From positions 1 through 44,018 of the forward strand of contig JAOXSF010000065.1 in assembly GCA_025800125.1 (NCBI GenBank): 44,018 bases of DNA. The letters are read 5' to 3'. A program made the translations under genes and the position numbers. Within the stretch, counting starts at the first letter, position 1, and every line of letters begins with the position of its first letter. Below are positions 26,882 through 34,397 of this stretch, piece after piece. The DNA is from Marinobacterium sp. GTDB lineage: Bacteria; Pseudomonadota; Gammaproteobacteria; Pseudomonadales; Balneatricaceae. The notes beneath the pieces are model-generated. The model was not told the DNA's origin. It did not search any database and worked only from the letters and a program-made list of their open reading frames with translations.

Positions 26882-28396
26882 ATGAATTTTCTCACCCGCT
26901 TTGCCCGTAAACTTTTTGGCACTCAGAACACCGGCCACGACGATCGCTCTGACCGTACCGTGCCGATGGCCAATAACCGCCAGATTTCAGCCACAGCACC
27001 GACGGCTATCATCGACCAGAATGGCAGACGCATCATCCCGCACGCTGTTCATAAAATCGACCGTCACCGGCTGGACGATAACGCCAGCAAAGTGGTCTAC
27101 CGACTGACAGATGCAGGCCATGAAGGTTATCTGGTGGGCGGCTGTATCCGAGACCTGTTGATGGGTCTGCGGCCGAAAGACTTTGATGTCGCCACCAGTG
27201 CCGAGCCAGAGAAGGCTCATGAACTGTTTCGCCGTTCGCGATTGATTGGCCGCCGCTTCAAGCTCCTGCATGTCCGTTTTGGTCGCGAAATTATCGAAGT
27301 TGCTACCTTCCGTGCAGCCCATGACCAGGATGAAGACAACGACAGCAACAAAGGCCGTCAGTCTGCTACGGGTATGCTGGTGAGAGATAATGTTTATGGC
27401 TCTCTGGCAGATGATGCCCTGCGCCGTGACTTTACCGTCAACAGCCTCTATTACGACCTGAAAGATCACAGCATCATCGACTTTGCCAAAGGCTATGATG
27501 ATCTACAGGCGCGCGTTATTCGCATGATTGGTGACCCACAGGAGCGTTATCGTGAAGACCCGGTACGCATGCTGCGAGCCGTGCGTTTTGCAGCAAAACT
27601 CGATTTTGAAATCGAAACCGACACCGCAACTCCGATCAGAGAACTGGCACCTCTGCTGCGTAATATCGCCCCCGCTCGCCTGTTTGATGAATCGCTCAAG
27701 CTGTTTCAGTCCGGCCACGCAGAGTCCGTTTACCAATTGATGCAACAGCACAACCTGTTTGTGCAACTGTATGAACAGACAGCTCGTGCAGTCAAAAAAC
27801 CACAGGGTTACCCGGTTGAAACGCTGATTCTCAATGCGCTACGTAATACCGACCGCCGTATTCGTCAGCGCAAGAGCGTCACTCCAGCATTCCTCTATGC
27901 CGCTCTACTCTGGTACCCGATGCAGCAACGCATGAACCAGTTGCTGGAACAAGAAGAACTACCACCATTGCAGGCACTGCATGAGGCCGCCAATGAGGTC
28001 ATCGCTCAGCAGGTAAAATCCACTGCAATCCCACGTCGCTTCTCTGCTCCAGTACGTGAAATCTGGGAACTACAGCTGCGGCTGCCTCGCCACCAGGGTA
28101 AACGTGCTGAACGCCTGCTGGAACATCCACGGTTCCGTGCAGCCTATGACCTGCTGGTACTGCGTGAAAACAGCGGCGAAGACCTGGATGGCCTGAGCAC
28201 CTGGTGGACTGAGTATCAGAAAGCCAACCCGGTACAACGCGATCATAACCGTGATCGTGACCGTTCACGCCATGAGCAACGTAATGAGCGCAATCAGGAC
28301 GAGCGTAAACCACGCCGCCGCCGTCGTCCTGGCCGTAATCGCTCCAGCCAGAATAGCAAGCCCTCCAGCCAGCATTCAGGAGGCACTCACGAATGA
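26882..28396 (+). CDS. pcnB: Poly(A) polymerase I
   Basis: The enzyme adds poly(A) tails to RNA 3' ends and so promotes decay. The chosen ATG gives 504 residues starting MNFLTRFARKLFG, like the E. coli start. The upstream in-frame ATG at 26834 lies within the predicted -10. The nucleotidyltransferase signature YLVGGCIRDLLMGLRPKDFD and the paired Asp residues DFDVATS are present, followed by RLIGRRFKLLHVRFG and the RNA-binding head domain. The C-terminal tail (about the last 55 residues) is strongly basic and polar (Arg, Asn, Gln, Ser), as in other PcnB proteins. Its stop overlaps folK by four bases. Confidence 0.96.
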   Translation: MNFLTRFARKLFGTQNTGHDDRSDRTVPMANNRQISATAPTAIIDQNGRRIIPHAVHKIDRHRLDDNASKVVYRLTDAGHEGYLVGGCIRDLLMGLRPKDFDVATSAEPEKAHELFRRSRLIGRRFKLLHVRFGREIIEVATFRAAHDQDEDNDSNKGRQSATGMLVRDNVYGSLADDALRRDFTVNSLYYDLKDHSIIDFAKGYDDLQARVIRMIGDPQERYREDPVRMLRAVRFAAKLDFEIETDTATPIRELAPLLRNIAPARLFDESLKLFQSGHAESVYQLMQQHNLFVQLYEQTARAVKKPQGYPVETLILNALRNTDRRIRQRKSVTPAFLYAALLWYPMQQRMNQLLEQEELPPLQALHEAANEVIAQQVKSTAIPRRFSAPVREIWELQLRLPRHQGKRAERLLEHPRFRAAYDLLVLRENSGEDLDGLSTWWTEYQKANPVQRDHNRDRDRSRHEQRNERNQDERKPRRRRRPGRNRSSQNSKPSSQHSGGTHE

Positions 28397-28878
28397 GTAC
28401 TCGCTGTTACATCGGCCTGGGCAGTAACCTTGAGGAACCATTGCAACAGGTACTCAAAGCACTGGAAGAACTGGCACAGGTTCCACAAAGTCGCCTGCTT
28501 GAGTCTTCCAGTCTATACCGTTCAGACCCGGTAGGCCCGCCAGGCCAACCCGACTATATCAATGCCGTTGCCTGCCTGGAAACAGGGCTGGAAGCTCACG
28601 CCTTACTGGACCAGCTGCAAGCTATTGAACAGGCCCATGATAGGGTTCGAAAGATTCACTGGGGGCCGAGAACGCTGGATCTGGATCTACTGTTATACGG
28701 TGATGAACAGATTCAGACCGAACGCCTGACCGTGCCCCACGCCTTTATGACACAGCGCAACTTTGTACTCTGGCCACTGGCCGAGATTGCGCCAACACTG
28801 GCACTACCAGATGGTCAACAGCTTGACCTGCTGTTATCCCAATGTCCTGTGGGCACGCTGGAAACGATCTCGCTATAA
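28393..28878 (+). CDS. folK: HPPK, 6-hydroxymethyldihydropterin pyrophosphokinase
   Basis: The enzyme transfers pyrophosphate from ATP to 6-hydroxymethyl-dihydropterin in folate synthesis. The 161 residues match the family (E. coli 159). The signatures are YIGLGSNLEEP at the N terminus, SSLYRSDPVGPPGQPDYINA, and the catalytic RTLDLDLLLYG. It overlaps the pcnB stop (ATGA). In most relatives panB follows; here panC comes next after an 86-base gap. Confidence 0.96.
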   Translation: MSTRCYIGLGSNLEEPLQQVLKALEELAQVPQSRLLESSSLYRSDPVGPPGQPDYINAVACLETGLEAHALLDQLQAIEQAHDRVRKIHWGPRTLDLDLLLYGDEQIQTERLTVPHAFMTQRNFVLWPLAEIAPTLALPDGQQLDLLLSQCPVGTLETISL

Positions 28879-28964
28879 TCCCGCCGATTTCAGGGCCACC
28901 GTAAACAGCGGGGCCACTAACCAGAGGGCCCGACCAGGGCCCGTGCGATGGATTCAGACAGACA
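28879..28964 (+). other. folK-panC junction where panB is expected
   Basis: The 86-base gap holds several near-repeats of GGGCC(A/C) at about 28894, 28911, 28927 and 28937, and no ORF. No panB residue can be recognised. Confidence 0.5.
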
Positions 28965-29813
28965 ATGAAAACCGTTCACACCATTACCGAACTGCGCAGC
29001 CTGCTGGCGGCAGAACGTGCCAACGGCAAACGGATCGGCCTGGTGCCAACCATGGGTAACCTGCATGACGGTCACCTGAGCCTGGTCCATCAGGCTGCCG
29101 AGAGTTGCGATATCATCGTCGCCACTATTTTTGTCAACCCACTACAGTTTGGCGCTGGCGAAGACCTGGAGCGCTACCCCCGTACACTGGCGCAAGATCA
29201 GCAGAAACTGGTTGAAGCAGGCTGCCACTATCTGTTCGCTCCCTCCGATCAAGAGATGTACCCCAATGGGCGTGATAACCAGACTGAAGTGATTGTGCCC
29301 AAAATATCTCTGCTACACTGTGGCGCCAGTCGACCTGGCCACTTTGAAGGGGTCGCAACGGTTGTCAGCAAACTGTTTGGTATTGTTCAGCCTGATGTTG
29401 CGGTTTTTGGTGAGAAAGATTTTCAGCAACTCCAGGTCATTCGTCAGCTGACAGCAGACCTTTACCTGCCAGTTGAGGTGCAGGGCGCACCGATTGCCAG
29501 AGACAGCCGCGGCCTGGCACTCAGCTCCCGTAATGGTTACCTGACTCCCGAAGAACTGGACATTGCCCCAGCCCTGAACACAGCACTGCGTGATACCCGG
29601 GCAGCAATTCAAGCCGGTAGACGTGACTTTCGAACGCTGGAAGAGGAAGCACAGCAGGCATTGGAACGCGCAGGCTTCCAGCGTGATTTCTTTAATATCG
29701 TTCGCCAGAATGATCTGCTGGCCGCCGATGAAAATGACAGCCAGCTGGTTATTCTGGCCGCAGGTCATCTGGGCCGTGCCCGCCTGATCGATAACATCGT
29801 TGTCGAACTCTGA
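28965..29813 (+). CDS. panC: Pantothenate synthetase
   Basis: The enzyme makes pantothenate from pantoate, beta-alanine and ATP. The 282 residues match E. coli (283). The nucleotidyltransferase motif is LVPTMGNLHDGHLSLV, the substrate-binding region is VFGEKDFQQL, and the KMSKS-like loop is ALSSRNGYL. The pantoate supply gene panB is absent beside it. The gene ends before a long hairpin at 29837-29864. Confidence 0.97.
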   Translation: MKTVHTITELRSLLAAERANGKRIGLVPTMGNLHDGHLSLVHQAAESCDIIVATIFVNPLQFGAGEDLERYPRTLAQDQQKLVEAGCHYLFAPSDQEMYPNGRDNQTEVIVPKISLLHCGASRPGHFEGVATVVSKLFGIVQPDVAVFGEKDFQQLQVIRQLTADLYLPVEVQGAPIARDSRGLALSSRNGYLTPEELDIAPALNTALRDTRAAIQAGRRDFRTLEEEAQQALERAGFQRDFFNIVRQNDLLAADENDSQLVILAAGHLGRARLIDNIVVEL

Positions 29814-29836
29814 CCACCAGCTTCACCTCCGATAAG

Positions 29837-29864
29837 AAGCAGCTGTTTGACTGAACAGCTGCTT
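29837..29864 (+). terminator. Long perfect hairpin after panC
   Basis: AAGCAGCTGTT (29837-29847) pairs with AACAGCTGCTT (29854-29864) over a six-base loop. The 3' side is pyrimidine-rich (GCTCCTCTCATCC) but not a clean U-tract. It is the likely end of the pcnB-folK-panC transcript. Confidence 0.7.
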
Positions 29865-30342
29865 GCTCCTCTCATCCTTCTTTCACCCCTCAAGACTTTG
29901 GCGCTTTCTCAGATAGCCAACTCACTGTTGAGGAAAACTGGTCATTCTTTAACCTATCGTCTGCTTTTCTCGCTTACGCGCAACTGCTAGTTTGTGCAGA
30001 ATCGTTGCAGGATGTGCTACAAGCTCCGTCACAACAGCAAGCACAACAGAAAGTGCCTGACCGCTTGACAGCCCGAAATGACTGGCGCAGACTGCAATCT
30101 TTTGCTGCACCGCAAAAAATAGTGCAGTAACGCAAAAATAAAGAGAACAGGACGCATCACAGGCTTTACTCTCCCCTTGTCTGCACTTTTTACCGCAGCG
30201 CAGCAGCTGGTAATAAATCAGCGCTGTAGCTGCAAGCCACAGGCTACAAGGTGGGCAGTCAAAGTCCTGGTCGCAATATGCTGGTCATCTGTGCTGCGTA
30301 ATCTGTCCACCTGAACAACTCGAACCTAAGGAAGACATACAC
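29865..30342 (+). other. Long non-coding leader upstream of the thiolase gene
   Basis: This is 478 bases without a credible gene. It contains the TGCA/CGCAAAAA repeats described at 30100-30140, a TGTAGC/GCTACA stem at about 30225-30247, and TTGACA at 30065-30070 without a matching -10. The length suggests complex regulation or a small RNA, but none is recognised. Confidence 0.4.
30100..30140 (+). promoter_or_regulatory. TGC-rich dyad and direct repeats, possible PhaR-type operator
   Basis: TTTTGC-tgcacc-GCAAAA (30100-30117) is a perfect 6-bp dyad. It is followed by a second copy of the TGCA...CGCAAAAATA pattern (30123-30140). TGC-rich sites of this type bind PhaR repressors of polyhydroxyalkanoate genes in other bacteria. 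The thiolase downstream makes that plausible, but no PhaR gene is in view. Confidence 0.35.
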
Positions 30343-31524
30343 ATGCGTGATGTTGTTATTGTTGCTGCAGGCCGTACTGCCATTGGTGCGTTCAACGGTA
30401 CTCTGGCTGGTGTAAAAGCCTCTGATCTGGGCGCAACCGTACTGAAAGGTCTGCTGAGCAAAGTTGATCTGGACCCATCTCAGGTTGACGAAGTGATCCT
30501 GGGCCAGGTTCTGACAGCTGGTTGTGGTCAGAATACTGCACGTCAGGCTGCCATGAACGCTGGCATCCCTCAGGAAGCATCCGCGATGACCATCAACAAG
30601 GTCTGCGGTTCTGGCCTGAAAGCGGTGCAGCTGGCAACCCAGGCAATCCGCTGTGGTGATGCTGATGTTGTAATTGCAGGTGGTCAGGAAAACATGAGCT
30701 CCTCCGCTCACGTACTGCCAAACTCCCGCAATGGCGCACGCATGGGCGACTGGAAAATGGTTGATACCATGATCAAGGACGGCCTGTGGGATGCGTTCAA
30801 CGATTACCACATGGGTATTACCGCTGAGAATATCGTTGAAAAATACGGTTTCAGCCGTGAAGCGCAGGATGCTTTTGCTGCCTCCTCTCAGAACAAAGCG
30901 GAAGCTGCTGTTACAGCAGGCCGCTTCCAGGATGAAATCATCCCGGTCACCATCCCTCAGCGTCGCGGTGACGATATTGTATTTGACACCGATGAACAGC
31001 CTCGCTTTGGCGCGACCGCTGAAAGCCTGGGTAAACTGCGTCCAGCTTTCAAAAAAGACGGCACTGTAACTGCCGGTAACGCGTCTACTCTGAACGATGG
31101 TGCTGCCGCAGTCATTCTGTGCTCTGCAGAAAAAGCAGAAGAACTGGGGCTGCCAGTACTGGTACGTATCAAAGGCTACGCCTCTGCGGGTGTTGACCCA
31201 CAGATTATGGGTACAGGACCTATTGATGCGACACACAAAGCACTGTCTAAAGCAGGCTGGGAGATCGGCGATCTCGATCTGGTTGAAGCTAACGAAGCCT
31301 TTGCCGCCCAGGCAATGTCAGTCAATACAGATCTGGGCTGGAATACCGACATTGTGAACGTCAATGGTGGCGCTATCGCACTGGGCCACCCAATTGGTGC
31401 TTCCGGCTGTCGCATTCTGGTTAGTCTGATTCACGAAATGATCCGCCGTGACGCCAAAAAAGGCATGGCAACACTGTGTATCGGTGGTGGTATGGGCACC
31501 TCCCTGGCAATCGAACGCGACTGA
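30343..31524 (+). CDS. Acetyl-CoA C-acetyltransferase (biosynthetic thiolase)
   Basis: A 393-residue thiolase II that condenses two acetyl-CoA to acetoacetyl-CoA. The active-site residues are all present: acylated C88 in [12 protein letters not shown]349 in [11 protein letters not shown] and C379 in LCIGGGMG. The length fits PhaA/AtoB, but no phaB or other PHA or ketone-body gene is adjacent, so either symbol would be premature. AAGGA lies 10 bases before the ATG. The codons favour GTT, GCT, CGT and GGT more than neighbouring genes, suggesting strong expression. It is a single-gene unit bounded by a strong terminator. Confidence 0.93.
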   Translation: MRDVVIVAAGRTAIGAFNGTLAGVKASDLGATVLKGLLSKVDLDPSQVDEVILGQVLTAGCGQNTARQAAMNAGIPQEASAMTINKVCGSGLKAVQLATQAIRCGDADVVIAGGQENMSSSAHVLPNSRNGARMGDWKMVDTMIKDGLWDAFNDYHMGITAENIVEKYGFSREAQDAFAASSQNKAEAAVTAGRFQDEIIPVTIPQRRGDDIVFDTDEQPRFGATAESLGKLRPAFKKDGTVTAGNASTLNDGAAAVILCSAEKAEELGLPVLVRIKGYASAGVDPQIMGTGPIDATHKALSKAGWEIGDLDLVEANEAFAAQAMSVNTDLGWNTDIVNVNGGAIALGHPIGASGCRILVSLIHEMIRRDAKKGMATLCIGGGMGTSLAIERD

Positions 31525-31600
31525 TTACACAGCCACAGGTTTCCTTACCTGTCACCAGACGGCTGATTTGAGCGTTTATTACACAAAGCAACCAGACCAA

Positions 31601-31625
31601 AAACCCGACACCATGTCGGGTTTTT
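31601..31625 (+). terminator. Strong terminator after the thiolase gene
   Basis: AAACCCGAC (31601-31609) and GTCGGGTTT (31615-31623) form a 9-bp stem with a five-base loop, continuing in T to 31625. Confidence 0.92.
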
Positions 31626-31807
31626 GCTGAAAAAATGTCCTCTTACCAATAACCCGCATTACCCTCTACAACGTCTCTGGCTATAATCTCGCCACTTCCT
31701 GATCTGCACAGAGATTTCAGGAGAAAATCCAGATACAGGTATATCCAGGCCTTATTCGTACAGAAATTTTACACCCAATGCAGGTAATATTAGGAATATC
31801 AACTAGA

Positions 31808-31826
31808 ATGGTTAGCCGCTAACCAT
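31808..31826. promoter_or_regulatory. 19-bp palindrome, probable TetR operator
   Basis: ATGGTTAG-ccg-CTAACCAT is perfect over eight base pairs per arm. It lies 73 bases before the TetR-family start and next to a TAGAAT that could be a -10 (31804-31809). Autorepression is the natural reading. The remaining bases between 31626 and 31898 hold no gene. Confidence 0.7.
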
Positions 31827-31898
31827 CCAGCAGGCCAAGAACATCGAGCCTGCGTATCCATCAGCCCACAAGGACATCTGTAAACAGAAGGAGTCTGT

Positions 31899-32480
31899 AT
31901 GAATTCGACCCGTCAGGCATTGATTGACAGTATGAAAGAGCTGCTCTGGCTGCGGGGTTATGATGCTACCAGCCCAAACCAGGTACTGGATCACTGCGGA
32001 GCAGGCAAAGGTAGCTTCTACCACCACTTCAAGGGTAAAAAGGCACTGGCCATTGAAGCCATGAACGAGCGCGTTGACGAGATGATCGACGAATGTGATG
32101 CAATTTTCACCGCCGATATCCCCTGGCTGAAAAAGTTTGAAACCTTTCTGTTACAGCCACGCGCCGGTATCAAAGGGTGCCCCGTCGGACGACTGGCATT
32201 TGACCCCTCCATGGCCGACAGAGACCTGCGCGAACCAATCACTCGTTACTTCAGCCACCTGCAGTATCGTATAACAAACGAACTGATGGAGGCACAGCAG
32301 GACAACATGATTGATTCGTTTTTCATGGCCGAAGAACTGGCTGCCATGATCATCAGCAGCATTCAGGGCGGTTACGTTCAGAGTCGCGCGTTGAATGACG
32401 CGCAGCAGATAGAACACAGCTGCCGAGGAGCCTTTGCGCTACTGTATGTACACACAACAGCATTGAATGAGTCCTTCTGA
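31899..32480 (+). CDS. TetR-family transcriptional regulator
   Basis: A 193-residue TetR-type repressor. The N-terminal helix-turn-helix runs through LRGYDATSPNQVLDHCGAGK and GSFYHHFKGKKALA. The C-terminal ligand domain contains GCPVGRLAFDPSM, a motif seen in TetR groups that sense reactive or lipophilic compounds. The effector cannot be stated. AAGGAG lies five bases before the ATG. The perfect palindrome at 31808-31826 is the probable operator. No obvious target gene is divergent; the thiolase upstream has its own terminator, and QueD-like converges. Confidence 0.92.
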   Translation: MNSTRQALIDSMKELLWLRGYDATSPNQVLDHCGAGKGSFYHHFKGKKALAIEAMNERVDEMIDECDAIFTADIPWLKKFETFLLQPRAGIKGCPVGRLAFDPSMADRDLREPITRYFSHLQYRITNELMEAQQDNMIDSFFMAEELAAMIISSIQGGYVQSRALNDAQQIEHSCRGAFALLYVHTTALNESF

Positions 32481-32486
32481 CCCCAT

Positions 32487-32510
32487 GCCGAGCGCTGTTC
32501 AGCGCTCGGC
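32487..32510. terminator. Perfect hairpin shared by convergent TetR and QueD-like genes
   Basis: GCCGAGCGCT (32487-32496), loop GTTC, AGCGCTCGGC (32501-32510). It covers the last codons and the stop of the QueD-like gene. Neither side has a U-tract, so termination may be inefficient or factor-assisted. Confidence 0.5.
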
Positions 32511-33335
32511 AATTGCACCTTTGCCGACCCCTTCAAATGCCCGCACCGTAACCTTCTGCTGCGGAAAATCCTGTTTAATAACATCGGCCAGATGACAGGC
32601 GATCAACTCAACCGTTGTTTCCGTATCCATCAGATAACAGGCATCAGCAGGCAGCACCAGCTCAAAGCGCCCCTGCGGGGCCTGATAAGCATAACTGTGC
32701 GCCTCATCAGTCTGCTCTACCAGATGCGCACGGGTCGCAATATAACTGTCCCGTAAGGTTTTCGCCCACTGTTGTTCCAGCTCACTATGGCGCTCATCAT
32801 CAATCAGAATTTCTATCTTTGAGCGGTGGCCATGGGCAATACGCTGACAGTTACCGTCATGCTGTTGCAGGCCATGGCTGTAGTGATAGAACGGCCCGGT
32901 GGTTGGTTCCGCCCGGAAACTCAGACGCAGGCCCTGTACATACTCCGGCGGAAACAACGCCTGTAACTGTTGACGACACCAGAGCGCCAGGCCCTGTTCC
33001 GTAATTTCATGCAAATCTGTCAACGTAATCGCCTGATCAGGCGAGTAACAGCTACCATCACCCTGTAGAGCTTGCCAGCTGACAGAGGTATAGCCCTGAT
33101 CGCGTTCAACCTGTAATCCAGGCATTGCCATTGGCACTACCAGGCTGTGGTCAATGGTGCTATCAAACCAGTCCTTAACGACTTTTTTAACAATGGCAAA
33201 ATCACAGATCATTCCCTGTGAATTAAGGCTGCCGTCAAGTTCCAGCTGCACCAGCCAGGATTCACCCAGCAGTCCACGCTGAGGATGCAGGTAGGAAAAA
33301 TCAACATTGGTCAGGTTATCAACAAACAGTTTCAC
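32499..33335 (-). CDS. Duplicated QueD/PTPS-family protein (tandem T-fold)
   Basis: This 278-residue protein reads as two fused copies of the 6-carboxy/6-pyruvoyl-tetrahydropterin synthase fold (family single-domain length about 120). In the N half, H17 remains but the HxH zinc pair is replaced (LGES at 23-26). The conserved D45-F46, the D62-H63 dyad and E143 are present. In the C half, H154, C163, H168 and H170 (YSHGL, NCQRIAHGH) restore the zinc and thiol set, but the Asp-His dyad is missing; E268 remains. The halves therefore look complementary. The substrate (queuosine or pterin) is unproven, and no queC, queE or folE is near. Confidence 0.82.
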   Translation of the reverse strand: MKLFVDNLTNVDFSYLHPQRGLLGESWLVQLELDGSLNSQGMICDFAIVKKVVKDWFDSTIDHSLVVPMAMPGLQVERDQGYTSVSWQALQGDGSCYSPDQAITLTDLHEITEQGLALWCRQQLQALFPPEYVQGLRLSFRAEPTTGPFYHYSHGLQQHDGNCQRIAHGHRSKIEILIDDERHSELEQQWAKTLRDSYIATRAHLVEQTDEAHSYAYQAPQGRFELVLPADACYLMDTETTVELIACHLADVIKQDFPQQKVTVRAFEGVGKGAIAER

Positions 33336-33406
33336 GGCTTCAACTCAATGGTCAGGATTGGTCACAAAAGGCAGGGGGATTTCCCGCGGTTCTGACATCT
33401 GCACAG

Positions 33407-33496
33407 ACAATACAGAGGCTTAATAATACAGAGGCGCATAATTCAGAACCTCATAATGCAAAGCCTCATAAAACAGGGCCTCATAATACAGAGCCT
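33407..33496. repeat. 15-bp minisatellite, six copies, upstream of rsuA
   Basis: Six adjacent 15-base units, related to CATAATACAGAGCCT, run 33407-33421, 33422-33436, 33437-33451, 33452-33466, 33467-33481 and 33482-33496. A diverged seventh starts at 33497. The array lies in the 372-base gap between the QueD-like start and the rsuA start. An open frame runs from it into rsuA, but the true RsuA start is at 33708. Confidence 0.93.
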
Positions 33497-33707
33497 CAGA
33501 GTGCGGATTTTTAGTATGCAGGTCTGTAAAATGCAGTTTTCATCACAGCTATGGTTACTGTCATACAGCGCAGTTTTTGTACGGTTACTACAGAAGTACA
33601 ACCCGCCGCATGGTAGCCCAATTTATGTCCACTTGCATCTTTCATTCCCCGGCGCTGTCGCTCAGGTATACTATGCCACTGTTTTCAGTTCCGCGATCGG
33701 ATACCCC

Positions 33708-34397
33708 ATGCGCATAGACAAGTTTCTCGCCCAGAGCACCGGCCTCTCCCGTAAAGAAGTACATCGACTGATCCACGCCGGAAAGATCACCCTGGCAGGT
33801 GAAGTGGTCAGCAACAGTGGTCTGCATGTCAGCGAAGACGCTGACATTCTGCTGGACGGTTTCCCGGTTGAAGCTCCACGGGAGTATTACCTGATGCTGC
33901 ACAAGCCGGAAGGCTTTGTCTGCAGTAATCAGGATGGTAATCACCCCAGCGTGCTGAACTTCATTGAGCTGCCCCGTGCCGATGAACTGACCATCTGCGG
34001 CCGTCTGGATGTAGATACTACCGGACTGGTATTGATCACCAGTGATGGTAAATGGGCACACCGGGTAACCTCACCGAAACATAAAACTGGAAAGCGTTAC
34101 CGGGTTGAAACTGCTGACCCGATCCCCACCAGCGCTGTTCAGGCGTTTGCCGATGGCCTGATGCTACATAACGAGCCTAAACGTACCCGCCCGGCAGAGC
34201 TGGAAATCCTGTCCGACAATGAAGCCCTTGTGACGCTGCATGAAGGACGTTATCACCAGGTCAAGCGCATGTTTGCAGCACTTGGCAATAAAGTCACCGC
34301 ACTGCACCGCGAACAGGTTGGCCTGATCACTCTGGACGCTGAGCTGGAGCCAGGCGAATACCGGGAACTGACAGCTGAAGAGGTTGCAGCAATCTGA
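33708..34397 (+). CDS. rsuA: 16S rRNA pseudouridine(516) synthase
   Basis: The enzyme converts U516 of 16S rRNA to pseudouridine. From ATG 33708 the protein has 229 residues, matching E. coli RsuA (231). An S4 RNA-binding domain comes first (MRIDKFLAQSTGLSRKEVHR), then the synthase domain with catalytic Asp in GRLDVDTTGLVLITSDG and the terminal region GRYHQVKRMFAALGNKV. Extending upstream would translate the minisatellite and is rejected. Its TGA overlaps the start of the methyltransferase gene (TGATG), linking two rRNA-modifying enzymes. TATACT at 33667-33672 may be a -10 element. Confidence 0.94.
   Translation: MRIDKFLAQSTGLSRKEVHRLIHAGKITLAGEVVSNSGLHVSEDADILLDGFPVEAPREYYLMLHKPEGFVCSNQDGNHPSVLNFIELPRADELTICGRLDVDTTGLVLITSDGKWAHRVTSPKHKTGKRYRVETADPIPTSAVQAFADGLMLHNEPKRTRPAELEILSDNEALVTLHEGRYHQVKRMFAALGNKVTALHREQVGLITLDAELEPGEYRELTAEEVAAI

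Noticed and set aside
30065-30093. TTGACA promoter upstream of the thiolase
   Set aside because: No acceptable -10 lies 16-18 bases downstream; the same holds for TTGACA at 20398 and 20533.
30180-30225. Sigma-54-like GG-N10-GC (TGGTAATAAATCAGCG) upstream of the thiolase
   Set aside because: Only the GG and GC pairs match. The rest of both elements differs from the consensus, so chance occurrence is likely.
30259-31236. Minus-strand ORF of 325 codons opposite the thiolase
   Set aside because: It lies wholly antisense to a thiolase with every active-site residue, has no family motif and unusual composition. It is a shadow of the biased codon use on the plus strand.
33407-33496. CRISPR-like repeats upstream of rsuA
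   Set aside because: The 15-base units are directly adjacent with no spacers, and no cas gene is present. It is a minisatellite.
33456-33707. N-terminal extension of RsuA
   Set aside because: It starts within the minisatellite and adds about 84 residues unlike RsuA. The S4 domain starts at 33708.
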